A stretch of DNA of 64,000 nucleotides, taken from Mytilus trossulus. Lineage: Eukaryota > Mollusca > Bivalvia > Mytilida > Mytilidae. How positions within the stretch are numbered: position 1 is the stretch's first letter; each line of letters begins with the position of its first letter. The notes beneath the pieces are model-generated. The model was given only the letters and a program-made list of their open reading frames with translations. It made no database searches and was not told the DNA's origin. A program made the translations under genes and the position numbers. Below are positions 35,401 to 45,800 of this stretch, in pieces. The DNA is taken from the NCBI RefSeq assembly GCF_036588685.1, contig NC_086374.1, forward strand, positions 72,910,457 to 72,974,456, in the 5' to 3' direction.

Positions 35401-38400
35401 CTTTTAGTGAGTGAATTTACTATTTTATTCGTATCTTACATTTAATTTCACACTATCTCATTTGTTGTATATAAAGTTCACTGACACTTCAAGTAAATTC
35501 AAGATCATATTCACCACAAAGTATAACGCGACATTTTGCACTATCATTGGGTACAGGGGCGGATCAACCAACTTTTAAAAGAGGGGGGTTCCACAACTCT
35601 AGGATATAAAGGGGATCTTACCATATGTTCCTCTTGAAAAGCATTGAGTGTAAAAAAAAAAAAAAAGGTTTCCACCCACGGACCCACCACCAACCTTTTG
35701 AATCCGCCACTGGGTTACAACTTGAATCCAATCTACTCGACAATTAGATGTGATATTTCCCCCCTCCCCTGTTGAAGATGCTACCGAGACTTAAGATGAA
35801 GAATTGCATTTAAAGCGCTGTTCCGTTGATTCACATTATCCCAAGTTCGCGCTTGGTCACGTTTTGTGTCATAAATTACTTCATCATATCGGTATCTTTT
35901 TTTCCGTGACTGACAGACGCATCACTTGGCATAACTTTATCAAATGAAGAACAAAGATTAGTGCAATTCAATTGTATCATAGTCGGCTAAATATGTACTT
36001 CCAAATACTCACCGTTTTTCGGATACTGTCCATATTCCGTTCCCTGGTTCCATGAAGAACGACCCTTGCTTGACTTGAATGAATGATTGGCTCTAATTCT
36101 GGATCAGAAAGCTACGACAGAAAAATTAGATTTTGGCAAAGGAGTAGGTCCGGTAAGGACCGATTTTGGCCTCAAATTTTAGTTTCATCTGACAAAAGAT
36201 TTTGACCACTTTTTAAACACTTAAGTGTCTACTTCATATGATTCAATTAATTTATGTGAAAGATTTTAACTTATTCAGTCATTAAAAACTAAAGCTAAAA
36301 TATGAAAAATCTACCAAACATGCGAAAAAATGTCACTTTTCAGATGGTTTTTGTCAAAAACGAAAGTGGCCGCATCCGTGTTCATCCTCAATCTTTATAT
36401 ATGTTATGTACTATCATAAAATACAACTTCCATTTCAATATTTTGGATGAACGCGGCCACTTTCGTTTTCCACGGAAACCGTCTAAAATTTAAGTAAAAT
36501 GCTGGAATTGTGAAGATTTCAGTAATTTAGCATGACTTAAGGGTGTGAGTACCCAATATATGTATATTGTATTGACAAAAACAGCCCATTTTTATGTAGC
36601 AGAACCATACTTCTATCCAGTAAATAACTAAAAGTTTACACTATAACAATTTTGTAAAATTGCTATATTTTGGGGCCAAAAGGGGTCTTAATGAACCTAC
36701 TCCTTTTCAGTATTCCATTGAACACGAAATCTTATTAAAATAAGATTATCTGATTGCATACGAGTACTGTCACCAAAAAGAATTTCATTCATAATATATA
36801 TAAGTGGAACAAATATACGTTGGCAATTGTACAGAGTAGAGAACTGTATTTCAATAAGATTGACAGAACCCTGTGTCACTGCTTCGCTCCGTTTACTGAC
36901 GTCAGTGTAAAATGGTGATGTTGACCGATGTCAAAAACTTCGTCCTTGTTTCAGTCCAGTTGTCATAAAATAGGGGGGAATACAAGAAGCATTCAGACGT
37001 ACTCATCAGTTACTATAGTTCTTGATCACGAGGAAGCTTCTGTTCGAGATCTAACATGAATGATCGAAAAAATTATTAATTTCGAAAATTGAACCCACTG
37101 TAAATGTTAACAGCAAAATACGGAAAACAAGACAATAAATTCAAACGTATGCCCTAAATGATTTAATAGCTTCCGTACAAGAATATGTATGAAGGTTCGA
37201 CAAACTCAAAAACTGTTAAAGGCCTAAGAAATTAAGCAATTAAGTCCATTTATCAAAAAAAAAGACTAAACAGAATCATATAAAAATATAAGTTTTCTAA
37301 ATATGCTTTCACTTGAAAATGCATCCAAAAGATTCTGTTCAATTTTTATAAAATGTCACGAAGATGACACAAAATTCAACGAAGGTTTACAATTGTATGA
37401 TGTCTAAAATAAGTTTTATCTTTAGACTTAATTTACTTGTTTTAAATCAAAGCAAAAACAAATTTATTTGTCAGAAACACGGATACCATATGAAAAAAAA
37501 ATGTTTTAAATATTTTCAGGGGCGGATCTAGTCATCTTAAAAGGGGTTCCACGAATGAAATGGGGTTTCCAACCATATGTCCCGATTGAAAAGCATCGGT
37601 CGCCCAAAAAAGGGGGGTTTAAATCCCTAGAACCACCATCCCCCTGGATCCGCCACTGCTTTTACTCCAAATGCGGTCATGGGAAAGCTTAATTCTGTCC
37701 AAGTTTTATGGAATAAAACCATTCTTTTTTCTTTCACTTTTAAGTATATTTAGAAACAGAATATTATATTTTAACGAATGTTTTTATACGAACATGCCAC
37801 ATTGTAGAACGGAAGAACATTTTGTGGTGTTGCTATCTCAATAACGTATATATATACAGATGGGTGTTCGAAATATATATACAACTCTTCAAAACATCAA
37901 CCCAACAATGTTAGATCTGTAAATTTGCTTTCGCAAATTTTTGGTTCTTCCCTCGCCGGGATTCGAACCCATGCTACTGTGATATCGTGGCACCAAATCG
38001 CCTGCACTGCAGCCGTCCCGCTAGACCACACGACCACCTGGGCTCTCAAAAAAAGAGCTTTCGGTGGGCATGTGTTACCTTTCCACGTCAGTTTTAATCT
38101 AGCGGCGTACTACAGTACATGATATATAAGGCATGAAGATGTTATTGTTACAGATCAGCTAAATTATCTATAGTAAAGGATCCTACAAAGCAATGTAAGA
38201 TACAGTCACAGAAAATAATTATATTCATAAGTACGTCTGAGTCAGTGACAACCCTACAACAGATGTATCCATCGGATCGCCATCAATGATGGTGATACAT
38301 GGCTGTGTACATAATGTATATACAACTCGTCTAAACATCAACCCAACAATGTTAGATCTGTAAATTTGCTTTCGCAAATTTTTGGTTCTTCCCTCGCCGG

Positions 38401-41400
38401 GATTCGAACCCATGCTACTGTGATATCGTGGCACCAAATCGCCTGCACTGCAGCCGTCCCGCTAGACCACACGACCACCTGGGCTCTCAAAAAAAGAGCT
38501 TTCGGTGGGCATGTGTTACCTTTCCACGTCAGTTTTAATCTAGCGGCGTACTACAGTACATGATATATAAGGCATGAAGATGTTATTGTTACAGATCAGC
38601 TAAATTATCTATAGTAAAGGATCCTACAAAGCAATGTAAGATACAGTCACAGAAAATAATTATATTCATAAGTACGTCTGAGTCAGTGACAACCCTACAA
38701 CAGATGTATCCATCGGATCGCCATCAATGATGGTGATACATGGCTGTGTACTTAATGTATATACAACTCGTCTAAACATCAACCCAACAATGTTAGATCT
38801 GTAAATTTGCTTTCGCAAATTTTTGGTTCTTCCCTCGCCGGGATTCGAACCCATGCTACTGTGATATCGTGGCACCAAATCGCCTGCACTGCAGCCGTCC
38901 CGCTAGACCACACGACCACCTGGGCTCTCAAAAAAAAGAGCTTTCGGTGGGCATGTGTTACCTTTCCACGTCAGTTTTAATCTAGCGGCGTACTACAGTA
39001 CATGATATAAGGCATGAACCCATATGCTACTGTGATATCGTGGCACCAAATCGCCTGCACTGCAGCCGTCCCGCTAGACCACACGACCACCTGGGCTCTC
39101 AAAAAAAGAGCTTTCGGTGGGCATGTGTTACCTTTCCACGTCAGTTTTAATCTAGCGGCGTACTACAGTACATGATATAAGGCATGAACCCATGCTACTG
39201 TGATATCGTGGCACCAAATCGCCTGCACTGCAGCCGTCCCGCTAGACCACACGACCACCTGGGCTCTCAAAAAAAAGAGCTTTCGGTGGGCATGTGTTAC
39301 CTTTCCACGTCAGTTTTAATCTAGCGGCGTACTACAGTACATGATATAAGGCATGAACCCATGCTACTGTGATATCGTGGCACCAAATCGCCTGCACTGC
39401 AGCCGTCCTATATATCCTGCTTCTCCTTTCGTTAAATGTCGTCTAAAAATAACGTACACAAGTGAAGCCATATAAAGTATTGTAAAATTCTGTCTTAATC
39501 TTAAAAGAATCTCCAATTTATACAAGCTTGCCTTCAAACTATGTCCTTGTGTTGCTTTGACTTGAAGTTGTCCTCCGTTTCCTCGTTTGGCAAACCTCCC
39601 TTTATTATCCCTATCTACTAGTCGTTCTATGTCATCCTCGTCAAAACTATTGAAGTATGGGAGTTTAAGTATGTCATCAACATTTGCATATCCTTCTGTA
39701 ATGAAATTAATTAAACGAAAAATACACAATCAGAATCAGGTCCGATTATCCAATACATGCAAATGATGAACGATATATATAGTACGTGCAATCAAGGATT
39801 TGTATAGTTAGTAACTATACAAAAATCCTTGGTGCAATTGACAATTAATTGTTACATTTTAAAAGCACAACGCGCGTTATCACCTTGTATATAAGAATTG
39901 TTGATTGATCTTCAAACTTCTTATTGGATCTACCGCTGATCTGTCATACCTGGTACATTTGTTTGCACCTGTCCTAATGAAATGGGGAAAAAAATATCAA
40001 AGTTTTAAAATCCAGCCATTTTTAAGTCAGGCCTGTGTTTATTGGGATTATACCATTGGTTTTCTTGTTTAAAATGTTTTACATATCCAGTATTTAGACC
40101 TATAATGGTTTATTTCTACAAATTGCGACTTTGATAAAGAGTTGTCTCATCGGCACTCCTATTTCATATTCTTATATAATCTAGCTACGGAGGAAGTGGT
40201 CTAGAACAAAAGTACGCGGAGACTAGAATAAAAAAAAATGCATATTATTCATATCTATATTGTTTTAAATCTTCTCATACATGTGTTTGTTGGATGTGTT
40301 TTGTATTCCAATCATGGTGTGTCGCCATTCTCTCAGATTCAGCACAAATAAATTTTTTTCTAAATACACGATGTCACAAACAAGGTTGCTTATATATTCA
40401 GAGGTTTCTGACTTGAATACCGGTATATCGCCTCGGCTTATTTTCCTGTTCAAACGCCGGTATGGCAAATAACCCATTCCTCAAGTGGTAAACGTCTAGG
40501 CTTTTATTTTTAAGATTGAATCAAAAGCACCTTTCTTTAAAGATTGACATCACTTGAATTTGAAATAAGCTACATGCATGTGTAAATTGTGTTGTTGTTC
40601 ATATCTCCTATCAACAGTAACGGTATATTAAAGGTTAAGAGAACAAAAGCACAAAATTCATGGTATATTCCAATAAAATTCAATGTCTTCATATTTGTTA
40701 GTGTGCGAGGGTAAACTCTCCAAACAGTGCCAACCCTCACATTTGCTGTAAAATTCCAAATAATCATGTTCTTCATTCCCTTATTCCTAGGTGGCTGTAA
40801 ATTAATATCCACGCAGAAGGTGCTAGGTGTAAATGCTTGTAATATTTGTTAACTTAATTTCAACATATTTATTCACGGAAAGTGGATTTGGAAACAAGTT
40901 TTGCAACTTGTATCAATCCCTTTCCACTTTGTAATAATTGTTGCATTGTATGCGTAAAAGAAACTGACTATTTGTTAAACCGGTATTAATCTCTTCATAC
41001 TTTCTGCCGAGTCTCGGCAAATGCTCAAAGAGAAGTAGAAATGCTAAAGGGTATCGGCAACCGCGAAACTCGATATGCTCCGCTACAAGAAATGACTAGG
41101 ATATAGAAATATGGACATCCTTGGTCCCCTAGCCTTGGTCATGTTGGTCTTGCTAATTTTATAAGATTTATTGTAAATTTCAGTGATCTTGCCCTGAAAT
41201 AAATGAGTCGACCGTTTGCCACAGAACGTTTAGCAATCGATAGCTACTAATTGCAACTCATAGCAAATCTGATCACGGCAAAATAATCGTTTGGTACTCA
41301 TTAAGCTAGTTTTCAGAGGCGGATTTAGGGGTGGGGTGGACAACTCGATGTCCGGGTCCCCTTTTACATGTATTTACTTGTAAGGTTACTGCATAGACTG

Positions 41401-41886
41401 CTTTTCCGCAAGTTACAAATCCCACTCAGAATATCAGAACGATGTCTTACCGGTGGCAACCAGCTTTTTTCCGAATCATGAATTCTTATTCCCTATAAGT
41501 ATCTGTTTTGAAACTGCATTTTGATTGATTTATTGCAGTGTTTTAAGAAGCTTCACTTATGTAAAATGTGAAAAAAACTCGAAAAAACGGCATGTAAAAC
41601 CCCTGTTCACGGAACGGATATTTTTTTTAATCAGCTGACAGATCTAAGGTAACAAAAGTAATATTCAAGGTGGTAGCTTTTTCTTACAAGAAATACATTC
41701 TTGAAAGATTTAAAAAAAATAAAAAATAATAAAAAGCTACCTGCTGGACTAAGGGAGATAACCAAATGTTGCTTTCATCAAATAAAATGACAATAACTTA
41801 CCCTGCGTGAGGAGTAACCCTCTGGTCCTAGCATCATGTCTTAACAATTTGACCAGAGCTTTAGATAATTGCACATTACAAGCCAT
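32484..41886 (-). CDS. TRPT1: tRNA 2'-phosphotransferase (Tpt1/KptA family), six exons, complete
   Basis: Exons on the minus strand: 41886-41802, 39695-39532, 36111-36013, 34426-34363, 32931-32875, 32638-32484. All junction phases agree (1, 0, 0, 1, 1) and the sum is 624 bases, 207 residues plus stop. The enzyme moves the splice-junction 2'-phosphate of tRNA to NAD. Family signatures in order: VQLSKALVKLLRHDA (Arg16-His17), EGYANVDDILKLP, NKGRFAKR, VKATQGHSLK, VVLHGTRERNMDSI, SRMNRDHIHFAP, MAIEIDIGKAL, YKSENGVILSPGD, CIPTKYF. ATG 41886 is the first in-frame ATG and has G at -3 and +4. Intron 2 uses a GC donor (AAG/GCAAGC) on phase grounds. Exon 5 reads SGMPAKCD where the family usually has SGMR, so the fourth catalytic Arg appears to be Pro. 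Length is near the family minimum (bacterial about 180, human about 250). Confidence 0.9.
33071..33467 (-). repeat. Dispersed repeat TTTTAGCTCAC ... GGAGCCCTTAG, in TRPT1 intron 4
   Basis: On the minus strand it starts TTTTAGCTCACATGGCC and CACTTGGCGTTTGTCGTCCG and ends with the hairpin AGGCTCCTTGGAGCCCTTAG. A much longer copy in the opposite orientation is at 56661-58030. Confidence 0.8.
35554..35712. mobile_element. MITE-like element, CAGGGGCGGATC ends, in TRPT1 intron 3
   Basis: The left end CAGGGGCGGATCAA and right end TTGAATCCGCCACTG are inverted repeats. The body is 159 bases with an A-run and GGTTTCCACCCACGGACC. No coding capacity. Confidence 0.75.
36138..36706. mobile_element. MITE-like element with AAAGGAGTAGGT ends, in TRPT1 intron 2
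   Basis: The left end AAAGGAGTAGGTCCGGTAAG is matched by the reverse complement of the right end (AAAGGAGTAGGTTCATTAAG), and the similarity continues through TTTTGGCC. It is 569 bases long with no transposase. It also has an internal exact 17-bp inverted repeat, AAAACGAAAGTGGCCGC at 36357-36373 and its complement at 36453-36469. Confidence 0.75.
36707..37516. other. TRPT1 intron 2, nothing recognised
   Basis: Ordinary AT-rich intron sequence. The minus-strand frame at 36697-36879 has no support as an exon. Confidence 0.5.
37517..37658. mobile_element. MITE-like element, CAGGGGCGGATCTAG ends, in TRPT1 intron 2
   Basis: Second copy of the family at 35554, 142 bases, with a better right end (CTGGATCCGCCACTG). 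Shared internal blocks are GGGGTTCCAC, ACCATATGT and GAAAAGCAT. A third, one-ended fragment (CAGAGGCGGATTTAGGGG) is at 41313 in TRPT1 intron 1. Confidence 0.75.
37876..39410 (-). repeat. Tandem array derived from a tRNA-type SINE (441-bp units, then about 169-bp units)
   Basis: Unit starts (ACAACTC) fall at 37881, 38322 and 38763, exactly 441 apart. Read on the minus strand each long unit holds a tRNA-like head GCCCAGGTGGTCGTGTGG with a box A-like TGGTCTAGCGGG (37-38 kb copy: 38028-38017) and a box B GGTTCGAATCCC (37969-37958). After the third head the period drops to 171, 168 and 169 bases; the short units have lost about 272 bases including half of box B, and the last is cut off at 39410. 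The array lies in TRPT1 intron 2. Short frames in it are repeat translation. Confidence 0.88.
39787..39840. repeat. Near-perfect palindrome (hairpin)
   Basis: CAAGGATTTGTATAGTTA at 39793-39810 faces TAACTATACAAAAATCCTTG at 39812-39831 with a one-base centre. Stem about 18 bp with a small bulge. It lies just upstream of TRPT1 exon 2, in intron 1. Confidence 0.75.
39841..41801. other. TRPT1 intron 1, scattered repeat fragments only
   Basis: 40055-40180 is a minus-strand copy of the AAGAAGATGTGGTGTGAGTGCC dispersed repeat (here GTTGTCTCATCGGCACTCC). 41313-41340 is a MITE end fragment. Other frames on either strand look like chance. Confidence 0.55.
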
Positions 41887-42240
41887 ACCGTAAGGTCTAA
41901 TCACATTGTGTTTGTGATTAATTTTTTTCTTCCCTAGCCTCACTGAGTCTACTTGTCTACTTTCGTTTTTCTAAATAATTGGTATCACTAAAATCGAATT
42001 ATAATTAAAATATCCCACAAACTAAATTTTAAAAAACTAGTTATTAAAACGAAAAGACACCGAAATTATGTAGATAAAGCCCTTCGAAACGGTTTCGGAA
42101 GTGTCCTTTGTGGTTTGCGGAAAATGACACTTCAGACAAAACGAAAATGAAAGTTAATCAAAACTGAAAACGAGACTCGAAACATTTTACTCATCTTTCG
42201 ATGACGTCACACTTTGTTGACACATTCGCCATTTTCGCAG
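41887..42240. promoter_or_regulatory. Probable bidirectional promoter between TRPT1 (-) and the unknown gene (+)
   Basis: Lies between the TRPT1 ATG and the first candidate exon of the plus-strand gene, without transposon insertions, unlike the introns on both sides. TGACGTCA (42202-42209) is a perfect CRE/ATF palindrome, and CGCCATTTT (42227-42235) fits the YY1 consensus that often sits next to transcription starts. No TATA box is evident. Confidence 0.5.
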
Positions 42241-42327
42241 AAGCTAGACTAGACAGCATCACGGATTTTCTTAAAATATAAAAGGTTTAAAGCAGATTCT
42301 TTTTTCTGAAACAATAAATATCATACA
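42241..42327 (+). other. Candidate non-coding first exon of the plus-strand gene
   Basis: Sequence after the YY1-like motif runs to a consensus donor GTAAGT at 42328. It contains no ATG-initiated reading that continues into the later exons, so it would be 5' UTR. Linkage to the coding exons from 49672 is inferred from strand and order only. Confidence 0.4.
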
Positions 42328-43267
42328 GTAAGTAGTAAATTCATTTAATCTGGTCTACATTGGAACATTCACGCACCATGCCTATGCCCTGGCTCTGCAA
42401 CTGAAGCTGCAATATCAATATGCAATGAATTTTTACTGGAACAACCCCCAATTCTTAATCCAGTGTAGATGAATTGCAGCCCCATCTCATTTACAACATG
42501 CTTATTAAGTTAAATAGCCTCATTGGTTCTGGTCAAAATACTTTAATAGTGATATTTTTCTTTTATTATAATACTGAATATGAGTTAGAGTTACTCCCCT
42601 TTGACCTCCTTTTTGCCATTTTTGGAGTGACAACATGTATTTTCCTTTTTGACTAACAAAATAAGAAGGATCAATGTAAACTGATAGGCGATCAACTTGT
42701 ACCTTAGCTTTTTGGTAACAAAGGGATGGTTATTCTCAGATACGGACATCTTGGCATTTACATTTTTCAGAGGGTGATGCCTACATGTACAGGAAAAACT
42801 CTAGATTTTTCATCTACATGTATTTGAAGGTGATTACTGATTTTTTAAATTGCCGATTTTTTTTAACCAGAGGTTATTGTATGTTAAAAATCTAATTGGA
42901 GATATAATATAGTGTCTTTTACAATATTAAAAGAGTAAAATTACTATATATTCCAATGGTAATGATAAATATCAATTAAATTAATTTGTATTAAAGTCCA
43001 TGGAAAATCTAGAGGATTCTTATCCGCATCACCTCTCAACATTGTTTACATAACACAAATGCTTATCATTGATTGGTCAATTACATGTTGTGATGTCACT
43101 GCAGATCTGAGAATGACCACTGGCATAAAAATGTACAAAAAATCTTCAAGAACATACATTACACATGTTACACAAACAGACAAACATGAGTCTTTCTCCC
43201 AAATTATGATTATGAGTCCAAATATGAATTATGGATTATATTTTTTTACCTTAAAGCAACAAAGGTG
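42328..43267. other. Intron-like sequence, nothing recognised
   Basis: AT-rich, several ATTTTT runs. Open frames at 42474 and 43059 have no recognisable features. Confidence 0.5.
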
Positions 43268-43271
43268 TTAA

Positions 43272-44142
43272 CCCTTTCAACGCTATACACGGCATATGCC
43301 ACGATGACATACGCCGTCCGCCACTGCTATTCGCGGCATATGCCGCGATGACAACGGATTTTTCATAAGGACTCTTAAACCATTCGGTTTTCCTTTCGGG
43401 TCCTCTCTAATTTTTCCTTGTATGAATCGAGGATATGCAAGGACTTGAAATCCCGGCAATTTTTATTGTAAAATCATGCAGTAGAAGGAAAATCGAAGGA
43501 AAATAAAAACAAATATTTTGACAAATGCAAATGGCGGAAATCGGAAACGAAGCTGTAAATATGGAAATATTTCAGCATTTCTATGGCGAAACCGATGACG
43601 AGGATTAGTTAAAAGGTTTCTTGTTATCTCAATGTGTTTATTACATTCAATTCGTGTGGGAAATATGATTTGATCGATCATTACGAGACGTAGAAAAAGG
43701 GGGGAAAACGGAGGTTGACTGAAAATTTGAGGACGGAGCCACTGATTTGTGCCATGATTACATAATACGTTGTGTATGGTGCAATACGCTACGGAATCGA
43801 GCAATTGGTGTCTTCTTTATTATATGGCTGATAAAAAAACAAAATAGATGAAGACGAAAAGTAGTTTTTATTCAAAATTCAACACAAATGTAACAAATTA
43901 CACCTTTTACCTGTTAATTACCTGAAAATGCAGGTAACCTGATAAAAATTTTACTGAAATAACTGCCTAACATTACAGTTCATACTCTCCTGAGCATTTT
44001 TCATGCAATAACTTTTTCTGTATCTCTTACAATAAAAAAGATACAGCAGTCTGAAAAGGAATATACTGTTCTAATGAATGAACACCAAAAAAATTCAGCA
44101 GCAGCAGCCATTTTTCTATTTTTTTGTGTAGCGTTGAAAGGG
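43272..44142. mobile_element. piggyBac-like non-autonomous element with TTAA target duplication
   Basis: Perfect 14-bp terminal inverted repeats CCCTTTCAACGCTA (43272-43285) and TAGCGTTGAAAGGG (44129-44142), each flanked by TTAA (43268-43271 and 44143-44146). The CCCTTT start and TTAA duplication are typical of the piggyBac superfamily. The 871-bp body has a tandem motif near the left end (CGGCATATGCC[A/G]CGATGACA, twice) but no transposase; the 113-residue minus-strand frame has no DDD-type features. Confidence 0.88.
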
Positions 44143-44569
44143 TTAAAGCAAAAAAAATATAATAGCTAGCCGTTCTAGACTTCAAAACTATTTGGACTAC
44201 ATGTACAATATTATACATTGTACATTGTATATGGAGAAGACAGAACTAAGTTGAAAAACTTGTGTCTATAAATAGTCTAATACATTTGTTTGGAACAATA
44301 AAATTATGTTTAAACTATATTGTATATGCATCTTTCAAGCTGAAGATTATGTTTTGAACATGTCCTCACAATGATCATGATGAATAAAATAGAAAAGGCA
44401 AACATCAGTGCTTAAAACGCAACATAGAAAACTAAAGACTGAGCAACACAAACCCCACCTGCATTCAAAACAGAGACACTGACAGTGTTTTAGCTAGGAT
44501 TTGAAAAGGGCAGGGTGCTAGTTAGAAAAAGGGCAATCTTATGCGTGAATGTCATTGAAAAAAGGCAAG

Positions 44570-45453
44570 GTTGGCAAAAAAGCGGTCATACTAGTATTGA
44601 CCATGCCAGTGGTAAATACCGGTATTTACCGGGAAATACTGGCAAATACTGGGAAATACCGGCAAATACTGGTCAATTGAAATTTTTAGTGGTCATTACT
44701 ATAAAAACCACTATCTACTTGGTCAACTATAATTACAATTGATAATTAATTTGTATAGAAATTGTTCAAATCATTTTTAATGCTTTTGTTTCTATTTTAA
44801 ATTCAAACAGGGATCTACAATGATTAATGTGTACATAATATTATAGTTAAAGGATAAAAACTATTTGTCCCTACTTTAAATTTTCATTTCCAGCATGAAG
44901 AAGGTTTTTATCTCACAGTTAAATATTTATAGACAGGAAATATTTTATTGTTTAAGGGAGTCTTCATATATCAATTTTATTACTTTCAACCCATGTACTG
45001 TCAACTTTTATTGGTGGCTGTTGTTTTAGTAATTAAATTTTCACACCTAGCAATGCCAGGTGATAGGTAAAAAGACCCATGTAACTTCATTTACCTGTAG
45101 TTTTATTTACCTTTAATTTTAATTACCTGTAAAATCATACATTTTGAATAAAAATATTTTGATTTAAACATGCTGAAATAAAATATAAATTTTTATATAT
45201 ATATATATATTTAAAATCAATTTTAAATCAGTAAGAATAAGTGATTCGAATGAATAAAGCATATCAAATTCATTGATTTTAAAAGCTGACACATTATATT
45301 TGACTTTTTATCAAGATTTTTCTTCAATTAATAGTAGAAACAACCATGAAAATTTCAATTGACCAGTATTTGCCAGTATTGACCACTTGGGGAGTATTGT
45401 CCGGGACGGTAAATACCACTGGTAAATACCGGGGGTGGTATTTACCGCTTAAC
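44570..45453. mobile_element. Foldback/MITE-like element with AAATACC-rich inverted ends
   Basis: GGCAAATACTGGTCAATTGA and the next six bases (44661-44686) recur exactly inverted at 45349-45374. Outside this core both ends hold many GGTAAATACC/GGTATTTACC units (44609-44660 and 45400-45448) and end near AGCGGT / ACCGCT. The interior, 44690-45345, is AT-rich and non-coding. Exact ends and target duplication are unclear. Confidence 0.6.
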
Positions 45454-45485
45454 CTTGAAAAAAGGGCATAGATTTATATTGTTGA

Positions 45486-45800
45486 AAAAAAGGGTTATTA
45501 TTTTAGTCTTATAATTAATTAGCATATAACTTTATTATGCATTGTACATATTGAAACATCAATTTTCAGTTTAAATGGAACTATGTAATTTAATTCTCTT
45601 TTTATATAGTTCATTTCATAAATCTATAGACATATTCTGAAAAAAAGGGTTATTATTTTAGTCTTATAATTAATTAGCATATAACTTTATTATGCATTGT
45701 ACATATTGAAACATCAATTTTCAGTTTAAATGGAACTATGTAATTTAATTCTCTTTTTATATAGTTCATTTCATAAATCTATAGACATATTGGGAAACTT
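45486..45800 (+). repeat. Direct duplication, 155-bp unit, two copies
   Basis: AGGGTTATTATTTTAGTC starts at 45491 and again at 45646. I see no differences across about 145 bases, which suggests a very recent duplication or an assembly artefact. Confidence 0.9.

Noticed and set aside
37958-38044. Functional tRNA genes in the 441-bp array
   Set aside because: A and B box-like blocks exist, but the spacing and the acceptor stem do not make a proper cloverleaf; it is a SINE head.
39364-39531. Extension of TRPT1 exon 2 to the end of its open frame
   Set aside because: Residues after QGHSLK do not fit the family, and the frame runs into the SINE array; exon 3 joins in phase at 39532.
43463-43804. 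113-residue minus-strand frame as a piggyBac transposase
   Set aside because: Far too short and without the acidic catalytic motifs; the element is non-autonomous.
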